The position numbers and the translations under genes are program-made. A model generated the notes under the pieces. The model ran no database searches. It was not told where the DNA came from and saw only the letters and a list, made by a program, of their open reading frames with translations. Below are positions 1 through 12,916 of a stretch of DNA of 64,000 nucleotides, piece after piece (the first letter of the stretch is position 1; each line of letters begins with the position of its first letter). This stretch comes from Chlorokybus atmophyticus (taxonomy: Eukaryota; Streptophyta; Chlorokybophyceae; Chlorokybales; Chlorokybaceae): positions 77,114 to 141,113 of the forward strand of contig RHPI01001965.1 in NCBI GenBank assembly GCA_009103225.1, read 5' to 3'.

Positions 1-97
1 ACCCGCCACCTGCCGCATTTCGCGTTGGACAATGTCATGCAGTAGTCTTGCTGCGAACCGGTCATGGATGGCAGCCTCTGCACGCGTCGCCTACCGC

Positions 98-410
98 TAC
101 TGCCGGGAGCGCGTCGGTCAAACCCGAGGCAAACGGGCCATACCCTCGCAGTAGTTAGAGTCTGACTCATAAAACGCGTGTCCGCCAATAGTTGCTTAGC
201 ACCTCTCAGCTGTTGGCCAGGCCAACTTGGCCTTGCTCTCGCGGTAGGAGTCTGACTACTCTAGCGCGGCTTAGCGGTAGAACGCTGAGACATGCTGACT
301 CACAGTTCTATTCTTACTCATCAACCGCGTGTCAGCCAAAGCATGTTGTAGCCTCCCCGCACAGTGTCAGCTGTTGGCCTTACTCTCGCAGTACCGGCAG
401 GAGTCTGACT
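98..410. repeat. Imperfect tandem repeat of about 90-150 bp
   Basis: The word GAGTCTGACT recurs at 158, 248 and 401. It is preceded by related text: an ACTCAT..CGCGTGT..GCCAA stretch near 165 and again near 316, and CAGCTGTTGGCC followed by CTCTCGCRGTA. The copies have diverged and differ by small indels. No coding signal was seen in the first 620 bases apart from this repeat. Confidence 0.6.
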
Positions 411-621
411 CATCATGAATAAGGCATCGGTCCATGTACAGTACATGTGATGTGTATATGTAGTACCTGTGCTGCGCAGGCTGTGTGTATCACTTTGCAT
501 GATACTGTTCGACAAGAATGCGGCAGGTGTGACGTCCAGATCAACTCTTGCCAACACAGCGTGGCTTGGTAAGACAAAGTCTCCTCAGGAATGACATGTG
601 AAGTGCGCATGCCGTCAGGGC

Positions 622-2379
622 ATGAGGGTAAGCTTAGAGCTTCTCTCGGGGCAAACTGTTCTCTCCTCTCGCCACCGTCCATTTTCTGCTGCGGCAGCCT
701 GCCGACGTGCTAAGGTAAGCCAGGCGCTCTGCGCCTTGCGTGCGGTTTTGCTGTTGCCGCTCACTCGCGGTTTGGGTGTGTTGCACGCGCTGCGGTTTAC
801 TCTGTGCTCCAATGTCAATGCAATGCCAACAGTTGACACTGTCACCATATCACATTGACCTGCACAAGTGCAGACGGGTTGAGCTCGACTCGCATGCATG
901 TGCGTCACGTCTTGAGCGTGGGCCAGTGAAGCACTTGCCACAATAACTCAGTAGTTGCTTGAACTTAGTGGCTTGCTTCCTTATAATTGTGGCTAGTATG
1001 AACTGGGCAGCACAGCTAACAAGCGTGCCTTGTTTTGCCGCAGGGCTTGCTTGTCAATGTAGCCACCAATGCGGCACGTCTCAAGCTCAAGTAAGCCACG
1101 TGTGGGCGGTCAGTTTGTTCCTGCTACGCATTGACGTGTGGGGTTTCATGCAGTCTGCTGCACAACCGGGCACGAGAATGCTACGTGTTTGCCAGGCTGA
1201 CCCTTAAAAACATTTTGATGACTGTCGGTAAATGATGTGGTCGTTCTTGCGTGCAGCATGGCGACCGAGAAGAGTCTCATCGTGGAGATTTCTGAAGTTG
1301 TGCTACCGGTGCTTAGGGCTGGCAGATATAAGCTCTGCATCGCCAAGCAGCTGGGTGACGAGGACTTCAACGTCATATGGCAGAGCATTGACAACCTTTT
1401 CCAATTTAACGAGTTCAGGTGGCAGGACAGTTTTCAAGTCTTTGGGCAAGAGAGATTCTCGCCTGGTAAACTTGTGCGGCCCAATACCGGAGTTCACGAT
1501 GTTCAGCCAGGCATGACCTGCCTTCTCGACAGCAATGCCATTTTGCAAGGTCAACAAGGTACTTCGTGCGTGTATGTGCACGTGTGCGGGCAGTATGCGT
1601 GTGGCTGGCAGCGCTAGTAAGCACACCCTCAACAGCAGCCTCAACATGTGCCAGCACATGTTGAGGCTGCTGATCGCTGACGGATGCTGCACCTCTGTGC
1701 GTGCCCAGGCGCCCCGACAACAACAGGTCCATTCTTTGTGGACAATCGGTTTGGCTTGATCTGCATCGGCGTAAATGCAATGATTAACGGTGAGTACAAG
1801 CCCTTCTACGTGGCAACAAGCCAAGCAATTCTGGGCCGCATCACGCTAGAACCCCAGGAGACTATCAAGGTTTTCTTCAATCGGGTCCTGACGACCAGCT
1901 GCATGTTCAATGAGGTCAGCGGGGAGTTTATCGACATCACGCTGGACTATCGCAAAGTTGACGACCACCATATCGTCTACACGGACAGCATGCACTGGGA
2001 GGAAGTCCTGGTGTCCAAGCGCGGCACCCTGAAGGGGGAGGCTGATGCGGACAAGCATGAGGAGGGCGCTCAGCTCCAAGTCTCCCCCGGGCCCGTAAAA
2101 CAGACGCTGATCAGGTACGTGGTCACGTTTCAGCCGACTATCCAACCTGCAATCAGAATGTGCTCAGTGCTCAGCGCATACCTCGCACAAAAGTTTGCCG
2201 ACCTGCAGCCTGAGAGTTTCATATGGGCAGCTGATGGGGGCTACGTCAGCTTCTCTCGCCAGAGATCCATTGCCGATCCCGATTTGGATGCGATTAAACA
2301 GGCTCTGAGAGACGCACGTGACTTTAAAGGCAACATCCTCTTAGCCAACGAGACATTCAGTATGACCATAGCAGGATAA
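622..2379 (+). CDS. Unrecognised protein, 4 exons, possible N-terminal targeting extension
   Basis: I do not recognise this family. Proposed exons are 622-714, 1044-1090, 1257-1558 and 1727-2379 (acceptor 1709 is an in-phase alternative), about 360 residues. All junctions have GT-AG signals and matching phase. Residues 1-47 are rich in Ser, Ala and Arg with few acids, like an organellar transit peptide. A shorter product starting at the ATG at 1258 (MATEKSLIVEI) is equally possible, leaving the first two exons as 5' leader. The long last exon has a beta-rich, globular look (VDNRFGLICIGVNAMI, ETIKVFFNRVLTTSC) with no transmembrane segment and ends NETFSMTIAG. The third intron carries a perfect hairpin at 1633-1672. 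The gene is convergent with the aminotransferase downstream. Confidence 0.6.
1633..1672. repeat. Perfect 18-bp inverted repeat with 4-nt loop inside an intron
   Basis: The left arm CAGCAGCCTCAACATGTG (1633-1650) is an exact reverse complement of 1655-1672, separated only by CCAG. It lies in the intron between exons 3 and 4 of the unrecognised gene. Confidence 0.85.
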
Positions 2380-3241
2380 GGTATGCTGAACAGTGCAGTT
2401 ACTACATCCCTACGCTCATCCTGCTCAACGCGTTCATGTCTGCCTTTGCATAGGCCATGTACGCGAGTGCACGACCAATTGCAGAATTGTCTTCGTCTCA
2501 TGCGGGTGCACACGTGCGCACATGCACACATTGTTGCACGCGAAGGAAGCCGTCAGAGAATGTTGTAGGTACCCAACCTCCACACAGCACAAAACCACTA
2601 CTACTTCTAGACAAACATGGGGCTGACGTATTTGGCAAAACCTTCGACCTCCGACTCAACACTTACTTGGCCAATAGTAACCGCCGCTTGCTACCAAACA
2701 GGTTGCTGCTGTGTGTCAGAAGATAGTTACTTCAGCAAGCCTCGAGTATTGAATGTCGGTATCAACCCGGAATCCTCTATGCAACAGAATCACGATGGCA
2801 CAAACTGAATAACAGAAGGGCCAATTGTATATCTATGCAAAAATTAAATGCAAGACAATGAATAATTTACGGATATGCAAATCATGCGCTCGCCGCAACA
2901 TGTGCATGAGCTGACTGTCACGAGTCCACACGCAATCACATCACAATGAGGAATTATCGTTGACCAATGCTGCATAGCCGAAAACGTATCAAACCCTTTG
3001 ACCTTACACATAACGTCCGAACCCTGGTTGCTGACACCCAGATGCTGACTTGATGTTACAATAGCAGCATTTGCAAGTGCAACAGCACACAAATGCTACG
3101 ACTCCACAACAGTTGTCTTTTTAGCACCATTTCCAGCACGAAAAGTACTCCATGTCGTCCAGGCTACTTAGGTTACTATCATCAAACAACACCAGGGCAC
3201 ATATATAACGGGAACCAAGGCACACACCGCAATTTGTCCAC
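2380..3241. other. Convergent intergenic spacer
   Basis: This spacer holds the 3' flanks of two converging genes. No further coding frame with splice support, RNA gene or repeat was seen. Confidence 0.6.
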
Positions 3242-6200
3242 TCATCCCGAAGCCGCCCGCGCTTCCGCACTCTTACTGAACACATCTTCAAGAGCTCCCT
3301 CAAATATAGACAACGCTTCATCGACCTGCTCTGCGGTAATGTTGAGAGCAGGCAGAAAGCGCAGCGTCTCCCTTGCACCTGAACCATTGGTTTACATGTA
3401 AGTTTTTGCTAAACACACATGCTTTACATACAGCCATGCAAACACAACGCAAATGTCTGCGACAGATGCTCAATACCTGTGCAATGCATCCAGCGGCTGC
3501 ACGGCATGTAGGTAACACAATACATACACACAATATGTTACCTGCTGTCATAATCAACATGCCGCGGCTGTAACACGCTCGGGAAACAGCGGTGGCAACC
3601 CCGGATTTCGGCGTCACACTGCCATCTGAGCCGCCAAATTCCGCCGCCACCATCAAACCCCTCCCTCGGATGTCAATGATGGGGAACCTCTTTGCCAGAC
3701 TCACAAGTCCCTGAACATCAGATGCAAGTATACAGTGTAAGTTTGACACCAGCCTGTTGGAGGGAGACCAACGTGGCGTTGAGTAACAACAACTAAAGCC
3801 ATGACGCAAACCTGCACGAGCTGTTGGCCGCGCTGAGTGGCATTGTCGAGCAGCTTTTCCTCTTTAATGACGTCTATGGTGGCTGATGCAGCAGCGCAGC
3901 CGAGCGCGTTCGCCGCATATGTGCCGCCCAACATGCCGGGCGTCATCTTGCCATACAGATCATCGCGCGTGGCCACGCCAGCAAACGGAAATCCGCTGGC
4001 AATGCCCTGCGCGTCAAGACCGTTCTTATGCACGTGTGTGCGCATGAGTGCCTGTGTGCGCTTTGTGCTTCTACATCCAACTTGCGCCCAAGCGAACACA
4101 ATAAGCTTGACAAAGTGTAAATCAGGTGAAAAATGCACAATTAACATGTGTGTGTGCACTTGCGTGCGCGTTAACCTGCTCAAGTCTGTACCTGTCGACA
4201 CACATGCGGATGCACGCAACTGAATCCATGTATTCTTTAGCCCATACAACGATGCAATCAATTCAAAACAAATGATGAAATGAAGTCAAGAAGAAATTAT
4301 ATGACCAACCTTAGCAAAGATCATTATGTCCGGGTCAGCTCCAGGGAGATGTTGATGGCCCCACCATTTGCCAGTGCGGCCAACTCCTGATTGAACCTGA
4401 GTACAACAATCTCAAGACTAACACACAACATGTTGCAAATGCTTATCGTGTTACACATCACCATGGCTTGCCTCGTCAACAATCAGAAGCAAGTTGTTCT
4501 CATCGCAGATCTTCCGCACTGTTTGCATGAAATCGGGCGGTGGCGTAAGGAATCCACCTTCTCCCAATATAGGCTCTATGATGACAGCAGCTGCAGAAAC
4601 GACCCAAAGCCTTAGCACATGTGATGCAGTTGCCAATGTTCATAACAATGTACATGTGTTATGTAAGTTAGAGGCAGAAATTGGCCTCTGGTTTAAACTG
4701 CACACACTGTTTTACTACATGAACTGGACAATCATGTAACTTGCTGTTGCAATGTGAGTCATTGACAACAGTTGTCACTGATCCAAATCAAGCAACAGAT
4801 TTGATGTTGCTATGTATGGTTGGCCTTATCACTGCTACTGACCTGTTTCTGAAGGATGTGTCTGTTGCTTGAGCATCCACTTGAGTGCTTCGTGCGGTCC
4901 TCCGCAACACCTCCTAGCATCGTATGACTGGAAGGGCGGTATGTACGGCTCTAACTGCATCAACAAGAATACCACTGACGCTCTGTTTAATCTCTTTCAC
5001 CTTTCTGCATGGTTGCAACTTAGTACGCTTGAAGCACATCTGAACTACCTGTTGCCCTTTGTTTTTGCACATTGATTGAGATACATGCTGTCTGAGTTGA
5101 TGTATCGGCAAGCTCTCATGTAGGTTTGACCATAGGACTTCTTGTTCTGCTTGTGCAGGAATAGATGTTGACTAACTGTGAGATAGTTTTGCAGACCCAG
5201 TCAGTGTAGCATATAATGTTATCATAGGCACCGCAAGCATGCATACGCTTCTCGAGTCACCTTGTACCAGTCTTTCCCGGATGGCGCGGCCTGGCGAACT
5301 TTGCAGTGCAGGCAGTACGGGTACGGCGCAATAAACACCTGAGGCATGAGGGGGCCAAAGTTCTGGCGGTACACGACTTTGGATGATGTTACCGCCATTG
5401 CCCCATACGTGCGCCCATGGAACCCACCCTGCAAGCAATCAGTTAATCTTATTTCTGTGTGCGCACATTCATTTGCACAACGCACACCCATGCACCAGTG
5501 CGTATGGGCATGCATGCAAGCGTCCATGCCTGCGCACTCTTGTACACGCAAACACACGCGCACGCACAGGAGCACGCGCACGCCTATGCACTCCCTGGCA
5601 GATAGCACCGGGATGCAAGTACATGTTCTGTGTGCTTACCTCAAAGGCGATAATGTTTTGCTTGCCAGTTGCAGCACGAGCTATTTTGATTGCATTGTCA
5701 ACTGCCTCGGAGCCACTGTTTGCGAACAGATAGCGTGGAAGGTTTGGCGGGCAGATCTCATTCAGCCGGTCTAGTAGCTCCACCTGAGATAGACGTTGAC
5801 GGGTTGCAGACAGACATCGACACAAGTACAACAATCAACTTGTTGACATTTTACCAATGGCTCAGACGCTGCGAACAGATTTTGCTGCGAGTGTATAATC
5901 TTCCCTGCTTGATCTGCTATTGCTTTGGCAACTTTTGGATGGGAGTGACCAGTGGACTGAGTCCCAATGCCTGTGTGTATGCACAATGATCAGACTTGAC
6001 AATCACAACCAATGGATGCGCTGTGTGTACCAGCAAGTAAGCTACTGGTTGGGCTTGATAAGCTGCACTTCAAACACAAAGCCTTTGCACTGTGCTTTCA
6101 GGCTTTCAAACATTGTTGCGTGTCGTAGTATGGCTGCCCACGTGAAACATAGAAAGCGAGTATGAACAAGACAATAGAGCCTTCTGGCACACAATCAGTC

Positions 6201-7355
6201 AGTGAGCACTAACAGTCAAACTTCATGAACAACAAAAGACGCACGAACACCAATACAACTTGTTGTACCACTTTGGACTATCAACCTGTTGAGGTTTACC
6301 AGTGAAGCAATTACAGGCCTCGTGCATGACCCGATGGCTGCTGGGTCAAGTAGAAAGTTTCACTTACTGACGTCGGGTTACGGGCTGCTCAGCAACATTA
6401 TTACCAGCCAAGCTTTACCGACTGCGTGTGACCTGGTTTAGTGAGCACTAACTCCCACAGGCTTGCAGGAAAGGGAGATGACTGCATGAGACCGCTTGAA
6501 GCTTTGTCACAAGGGATAGACTGATGGGTGCTGAGCAACTTTGTGCGACAGGTTCGGCATGCTTACAAGCGTGGATGAAGCTATTTACCAGCATGCTGCT
6601 CCTACGTTTGCATGTCAGCACGTACCACCGGCGACATCCAGGAGCTTCTGTCCGTCTGTAGTCCACACATACGAACCGCTGCCACGCGCCACCACAATGT
6701 CCTGTCTCGCAAAACACAGCGGTTGTTGACTGGCAATGCTGTGTTGTGCTGAAGCGTTGTGATGAACTTAACTTTGACAAACAGTCAGCACGGAGGGAAA
6801 GCACTCACTGAACCCAAAGCAATCAGTTTTATGAGGCTCCGTCACTGAACTGCTGTTTGCATGCAACAGCAAGCAGCTTTCGCCCTCTCAGGTAACACTT
6901 CACGACAAGAAAACCAGCGTGGTACACAACACTTTGCTTAACGCTGCTTACATGCAAGCAGCGGTTTAAGCAGTTAAGTACAGCAAATTTTCAACAACCT
7001 CTCGTCTGGCATCCCACGACAACAACTCAGGCAGTAACAACCTCATGACGCATGACATTGGAAGCCCTCTTCAACTTTGAAACGGGCTTCAACATGATGC
7101 AGCCCACACACACAGACACAGACACTACTTCACACATTCACAGCTGAAAACATGGCCATGCATGTATGGTTTCAACGCACGTAAGTTCCAAGAAAACAAA
7201 TCAAAGCCCACATACACAATTCCAATAACCGCGAGACAGCTACTACTTCGGCCCACATTTATGCGTGCGACGGCAGGCGACAGGTGGCGGGCAAATTTCT
7301 CGACCGCCGCAGCGCCTTCCTTCCGCAGCGCCGCCGTCAACGGGCCCGCCGCCAT
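3242..7355 (-). CDS. Class III PLP-dependent aminotransferase (GabT/AGXT2-like)
   Basis: This fold-type I, class III aminotransferase transfers an amino group from an omega- or alpha-amino acid to a keto acid with pyridoxal phosphate. About 11 exons run right to left: 7355-~7254, ~6700-6629, ~5973-5856, ~5786-5641, ~5430-5263, 4954-4844, 4590-4472, 4396-4310, 4006-3812, 3710-3542, 3378-3242. Family landmarks in order are VARGSGSYVW, GIGTQSTGHSHPKV, FANSGSEAVDNAIK (the PLP phosphate loop), GGFHGRTYGAM, AVIIEPILGEGGF, LLLIVDEVQSGVGRTG (the Asp that binds the pyridine N) and IFAKGIASGFPFAG, whose Lys is the expected Schiff-base residue. The intron after VDE starts with GC (4471-4470) rather than GT. 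The N-terminus (MAAGPLTAALRKEG..) is Ala/Arg-rich and could be a mitochondrial presequence. Substrate is not decidable here; GABA, beta-alanine and alanine-glyoxylate types are all possible. Confidence 0.88.
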
Positions 7356-7535
7356 CTCCTTCCCCAACCAATGCTGACAACAGCCACCTCAGCAACGCCA
7401 CCTCACAAACAAGCTCAGCTTAACTCACCAAGCACTGATTGTCGTCCCACTCAAGGCGGTGGCGGAGGAGGTGGCCGTGGTGGAGGAGGAGGTGGCGGTG
7501 AGGTTCTCCACTAGTTTGGTCAGGGCGTTGGTCCT
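7356..7535. promoter_or_regulatory. Short bidirectional promoter region
   Basis: Only about 180 bp separate the start codon of the aminotransferase (-) from that of the ASCC2 homologue (+), so both 5' leaders and promoters must lie here or overlap. The right half is a GGN-rich run just before the ASCC2 start. No TATA box was recognised. Confidence 0.5.
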
Positions 7536-10500
7536 ATGCCAGGTGGTCAGTCTTCGGGGGATGGTGCTTCTGCACCTGAACCCCCACCCCCACCCAGCAG
7601 CAGCAGCAGCAACGGACCGCATGGTGGTAGTGGACGCGGTGGCCAGCAGCAAGGCAGTGGAGGCGGTGGTGGCGGTGGCCGCCGACGCCTTTGGCCTCCA
7701 CGCAAACAGCCGCAATCAGAGGGAGGAGGCGCAGGGGGAGGAGGAGGGGGAGTGGCAGGAGATGGAGGAGGAGCAGGAGGAAGTGCTGCTGGTGGCAAAC
7801 ACCAGCACCAGCAGCACCAGCAGCCGGCGTGGAGGCAGAAGCCACTACCGGATGCTCAGGTACATGGTTTTTGTCGAATTGCTAACGGCCACGCGCTTTG
7901 CACTGTGCCAAAGGCAAAGCGTGTGACCGAAGGCGGTTTCGTCCACAAGTGCACAGTTTGTACAGCCAACAGCCACGCACCCATGCCAAAAAGCTGTGAC
8001 ATGTTGCAGTGTCTCACTACTGCCCATCTATGTAGCAATTCACTACAACTGTAGGCTTAGTGCATGACCATAAACTCAAGCTTCAAGTGTTTATATTGAG
8101 AACCGCACAAACTCATCGCTATTTGCATTCAATTTCAGCACCGTGTTTCAAGAATGCATGCGGTTGTAGCCTGTTATGTTGTCGTTTATAGTGCAACTGT
8201 AAGCCATTGTTTGAAATTGGGTCATGATGCACATGCAAGCCAGGGGCTTGACGGGGGTTCATGTGTTTACTTGGCAGGGCAATACGCAAAGTGACCAGCA
8301 GCAGAAAGCCAACGAGCGCATAAGCAACAATGGAATGGCGGCACAACAAACCAGCAGTGAACAAAGCTCAAACACCACACCTACCACGCCAGCAACAGCA
8401 GGAGCAGAGGCAAAGTCAGCAAGCATCGCTCCCAAAGCTGTTAAGGCTGTCATCCGAGACCACAAGGGCTCATCTAAGGGCGACAGGCCTGAGCCCGGCC
8501 GCTTCGTTGCGTACCTGCCGCGTGACTCCGATGGCAATGATGCGCAGACACAGGCTGCGATCAACACCATTAACGAACAGCTAGCTACAGTGCTGCGGCT
8601 GCCGGCCAAAGAGTTCTGGCAATTTGGTACGCGATATACCAGTTCCTATCAGTTCATGTCAGTGATCCTGTTTTTACTCGTTCTAGCTGCTGAATATGTG
8701 CATGCGCTTGAGGTGTTGGTAACAGTCAAGCAAGCGGCATGGCAAGTGGCAATGCAGGGTGCGTGCATGAGTTCATGCGTGTGTGTGATGTTCAGTGTTA
8801 GCACATGTTTTCGTACCACGCATTGAATCTTTGGTTGCAGGCAGCCAAGCAATGCTGTGACTCATGTTGTGAACTTGTATCATGTGGCAGTTGTGCGAGA
8901 TGCATCCCTGATGAAGTGTTTGGATAGCTACCTGCGTTTCAGAAGGCGACCTGCTGACATTGAGGCCCAGTCAGAGACGCGCGTAAGTGTGCCGGGCGAG
9001 GAGGAGCTTGCTCGACGAGTGTTCATGACTCTGTACAGGATGTGAGTGCAATCACTGGCACTTACCTCAGGATCGTGTCTCGCGTCCGCGTGTGTGTGCA
9101 TGTGCTCATGCATCTGTGTTTGAATTGGAAGCTGACTCTGGGGAAACTGAAGTTGCTAACTCAACGGCTTCAGGTCAAGTCCCAAAAGCTTAGAGAATGC
9201 AAGTGACGGCTTGCCTGCACAGCAACACGGAGGTGCGTCTTGTTTACTATTACTATCCAGTCACTCCTACGCTCACTCATTGACATCAGTTGCTAGCAGT
9301 GTTGAACTTTCATTGACTCATGCGCTGTCGCTCTTCACAGAAATGCTGTATCGACATTGGCTGTTTGATATTCCGATGCTCATGGACATCTGCGCCATAT
9401 ACGGGCAACATAATTCCAAACTGACCGCCCAGCTGGTAAGCTAAAGGTTATGCGGAGCATCCTTTGCCTGACCACTGTGTGAACGCATGCGGCTGTATGA
9501 TTACAATCAGATTGAGTGTGAAGTGGCTTGGCAGGTGTCTAATGTGTTGACCGCTCAGCCCAAGTACTTGGATGACATGCGCACATCTGGCGCTCAACTT
9601 GCAACAACGCTAAATGAACTGTGCGACCGCTGCGAGAACACTGCTGTGGTGCGGCCAGTTACTTTGTCCTGCTGCATTATTGTATTATTGTGTTCAAGTG
9701 GTTCCTGACTGAGTTGGGTTGTGCTTGCATCAGGAGTTGGTCACGAGCAATGGTGCTGCCACAGTGGACACTCACAGGGTGGCTACCGAGATGATTGACG
9801 TAAGTTTCTTTTGGCTTAGTTCGAGTAGGTCTCTGCTGCGCAGCTCATAGAGGTGTGCAGGTGGCAGAGTTCCTGCATGATATGTGCCACACGCTCGACG
9901 CCTTCGTGATAGTGTACCCTGCGGCTGCTGCACTGCTGGTAACTGCCGCTGGGCCAAGGTGAGCAGAGTTTCACTATGTCTGATGGGCAGAGTTGTGACC
10001 ATTCCATGTGTAGTATCAATGGCACAACACGTCAACATGGCACAACTTGTCTCCCATTAGCAATAGGCACGCAACTCATTGTGCGACAGCAGTATAATTG
10101 TGCATGCAGCCTTGTTCCGTTGCTGTCATTAGTGTCGCTGTCTCCTTGATGTAGTCGGGGGGCGTTTTTTTTGTCTGTGCGGGGGTCCTGGGGATGGGGA
10201 TGGGGATGGTGTTTGGGGGAAGGGGGATTGCAGTGTGCAAGTGGCGGTTGGTGGATTTATATGGTTTGGAAATTGTGAGTTTTGAGTCTGCGAGTCCCAG
10301 CATGTGACTCCAACTGGTTGAGGTTATGGTTCTGCTCTGCATGTTCTGCGAGCACTTGCATGGGCATGTTTGCGTTGCAGTTGACTTGACGTTGCTGCAT
10401 GCTAACAACTGAGAAGCCCAATCACAATGCAGCAATGAGAAGCTTCTACCTCTGTTGGCACGAGTATACGACAGCATAATTCCACCATTAGAGCGCGGCC

Positions 10501-12845
10501 TATCTGCGCTACTCTCCGGTACAGAAGATGGAACACCTGAGGCTCTGCTACGAGATCATGCTGCAAGGTAATTGCCAGTAGGTTGTGCTTGCAGTTTCAA
10601 GCACATGCGATTCTACTGATGCTAACAACATGCGGCCGCGCAGACTTGTGTCACATGTGCGAAGGAGGACGCGCGCCTTGTCATGGACCCTACTGCACAG
10701 TGCTTACTTCATTGCACCAGCCATCAAGGACGCTGAGGCGTTGGGTGGCGAGCTTATGGGCACCTTAGCCGACATGTCAGGTGTTGTTGGCTCCTCAACA
10801 CCAACCTTGTTGCAGACCATTGAGCGGCGGTTCCACCTCAGTCGTGCGGTCGACCAAGCTACCAAAACTGGTAAGTGAAACAGCGCAAGCTCAGTATATG
10901 TGCACGTGTGCTACTGTACAATGACTAACAAGCCACTGCTATTTGGTTTGCAGGTGACATGCGCGTTGATGACGTGCAGTTGGAGTTCTTGCATTCATTA
11001 CTTGGAAGCTATGCCAGCGCTGCTACTGCGGGTACCATCCCCACCTCTGCACCCGTGCAGAAGCTGCAGCCAACAGTTGCACAATTGCCAGATAGACGGA
11101 TAGCGAAACAGCAGCAGCAGACTGATGATGTGCAAGCTGCTCAAGCTGCAGCGCAGAGCTCCTTAATTACGCAGATTCAGGACGTTCTGCCCGAGTATGG
11201 CGCTGGCTTCCTCGCAGCTTGCCTGGATGTCTACGACAATGATCCTGAGAAGGTAAATGCCACATACCATGGGGTTTTCTGGTTGGTGTGTGTGTGCTGT
11301 GCCCATGCTGGTTTCTCAACACAGGTGATGCATCACATCCTGGACGGGTCGCTGCCAGATGATTTGGCGAGTCTTGACACAACTCTGCAAACAAGACCTG
11401 CGAAGCTCGCAACTTCTCCTACTGACAAGGGTAAAGGCAAGGCTGTCCTCCAGGAACCAGAAGTGGACAAAAAGGGCAAGGGGAAGGCTGTTGTACCCTC
11501 AATATATCGTAAGTACTTGCATCTCGTGTCTTATGTAACTAACGTTCTTAACATGTATGATAGTAAGTGCGCTGGACTGCAGATTGTTGTGTTGAATGTT
11601 GTTGTTGTCTGGTTTTTATGTACTGATCGATATCAAAGGAAGTCGGTTAGACCATTGATTACCATCACAGACTTAATTAGGCAGATATGTATCGCATGTG
11701 TACAATCAGCGACAGTAGTATCATCAGCGGGCAGCATACAGCTTTGGATTCGTATCGTCTTGGCTGTTACTTCAGCAATCACAGTGCATCTAATGCAATT
11801 TTCTTGCTTCATTTGATATGAGGTGCTTGGGTGCAAAATGCAGGTGCCAGCAGCACTGCTGGCCCGTCATCATTGGACCTGCGCGAAGCAGGACCTGGAC
11901 CTTCGTCATCCGTGGCATTGGCAGCAGTTTCGGCCACAGGCGTCACAGGGCGATACGTGCGCAAGACGACGGGTGATGAAAGCATGGTATGTGACTGTTG
12001 CACTGTGACTCGTATTGGGCCTTTGTGGGGTGTGTGCATCCACTTGCAGTTCTTTATTGTGAGTTATTTACGGCAGCAAGGATCAGAGTTGATCAACGAC
12101 GTTTACACTGGCAGGCCTCAGTCCTTGATACACGAGAATTTGTTGATGAAAGCGTGCGTGCCATTGCCATCGATGCGCAATACGAGGCAAGTTTGCAGCA
12201 TACTTGCTTGTTTAGCAATACAAACTTATACTGTGTTTATCCCTACAGTACGATGATGAGTATGATGACTCGTACGACGAGCTTCTATACACAACCAACA
12301 GCGATGAAACGGCCGATGCTGCTATGGAAGCTGTAAGAATGAACACCACTGGCAGCAGTAGGCAGTCTGCAGGCTTTGGTGACAGCCCGCAAGTGCTAAA
12401 TAAGCCAGTACCCAAGCAGTCGCAAGCCTCTTCCAGTCAGGCGCCCAGCAACAGCACAATGTATGAGAAGGACGGTAAGTTGTACAACTACAAGAAGGAT
12501 GGCGCGAAGAAGACCACGCAAGCGCAGTTTGAGGTCGCCAAAGCCGCAGCAGCTACAGCCATTCATGGCCTTGGCGCCGGCGGCAATAAGGGGCTTGCAC
12601 AACCCAGGGAGGACAAGCGGGCTGCAAAGGATGATGATGATGGTGATGATGACATGGAGGATGAGGGTGGTAATCAGCGGCAGGACGCAGCAGCTGCAAG
12701 TATCCATCAGTCTTCTGTTCGAGGTAGGGGCAGAGGAGGTGCACTTAACCAACCGAGGAGAGAACACCACAGCGGGTTTGTCGGCAAGCACAGGCGGCGT
12801 GAGGGCGCTCTTAAGAAGCATCTGGCAGGTCTTGGAGGCCATTGA
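7536..12845 (+). CDS. ASCC2: ASCC2 homologue (activating signal cointegrator 1 complex subunit 2, CUE domain)
   Basis: ASCC2 binds K63-linked ubiquitin through its CUE domain. With the ASCC3 helicase it acts in alkylation repair and ribosome-quality control. About 15 exons are supported, including 7536-7859, 8278-8626, 8891-9041, 9174-9232, 9341-9435, 9535-9648, 9734-9799, 9861-9938, ~10440-10567, 10644-10870, 10954-11252, ~11325-11510, ~11843-11988, ~12117-12186 and ~12249-12845 (about 830 residues). Conserved landmarks are LPAKEFWQ then LMKCLDSYLR, MLYRHWLFDIPMLMDIC, the CUE segment IQDVLPEYGAGFLAACLDVY with HILDGSLPDDLASLD, and the acidic YDDEYDDSYDEL. The N-terminal 108 residues are Gly/Pro/Ser-rich low complexity, unlike the animal protein. 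The tail has an Asp run (DDDGDDDMED) and RGRGRGG. The intron after QYE starts with GC (12187). Confidence 0.9.
10180..10226 (+). other. Intronic G-quadruplex-prone tract
   Basis: Runs of four to five G recur as GGGGGTCCTGGGGATGGGGA, followed by more GGGGAT units and a GGGGGAAGGGGG stretch. This satisfies the G3+N1-7 pattern on the transcribed-sense strand of an ASCC2 intron. Confidence 0.7.
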
Positions 12846-12916
12846 TTTTTGTGTACTCAAACAGGCAGCTGTGCTGTCTCTGTCAGTAGTTATCTGACCT
12901 CACCTTGTTGCAGTCA

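Noticed and set aside
598-1092. Exons 622-714 and 1044-1090 treated as certain coding sequence
   Set aside because: Phase and splice sites agree, but composition alone cannot separate a transit peptide from a spliced 5' leader, so they are given only as the preferred model.
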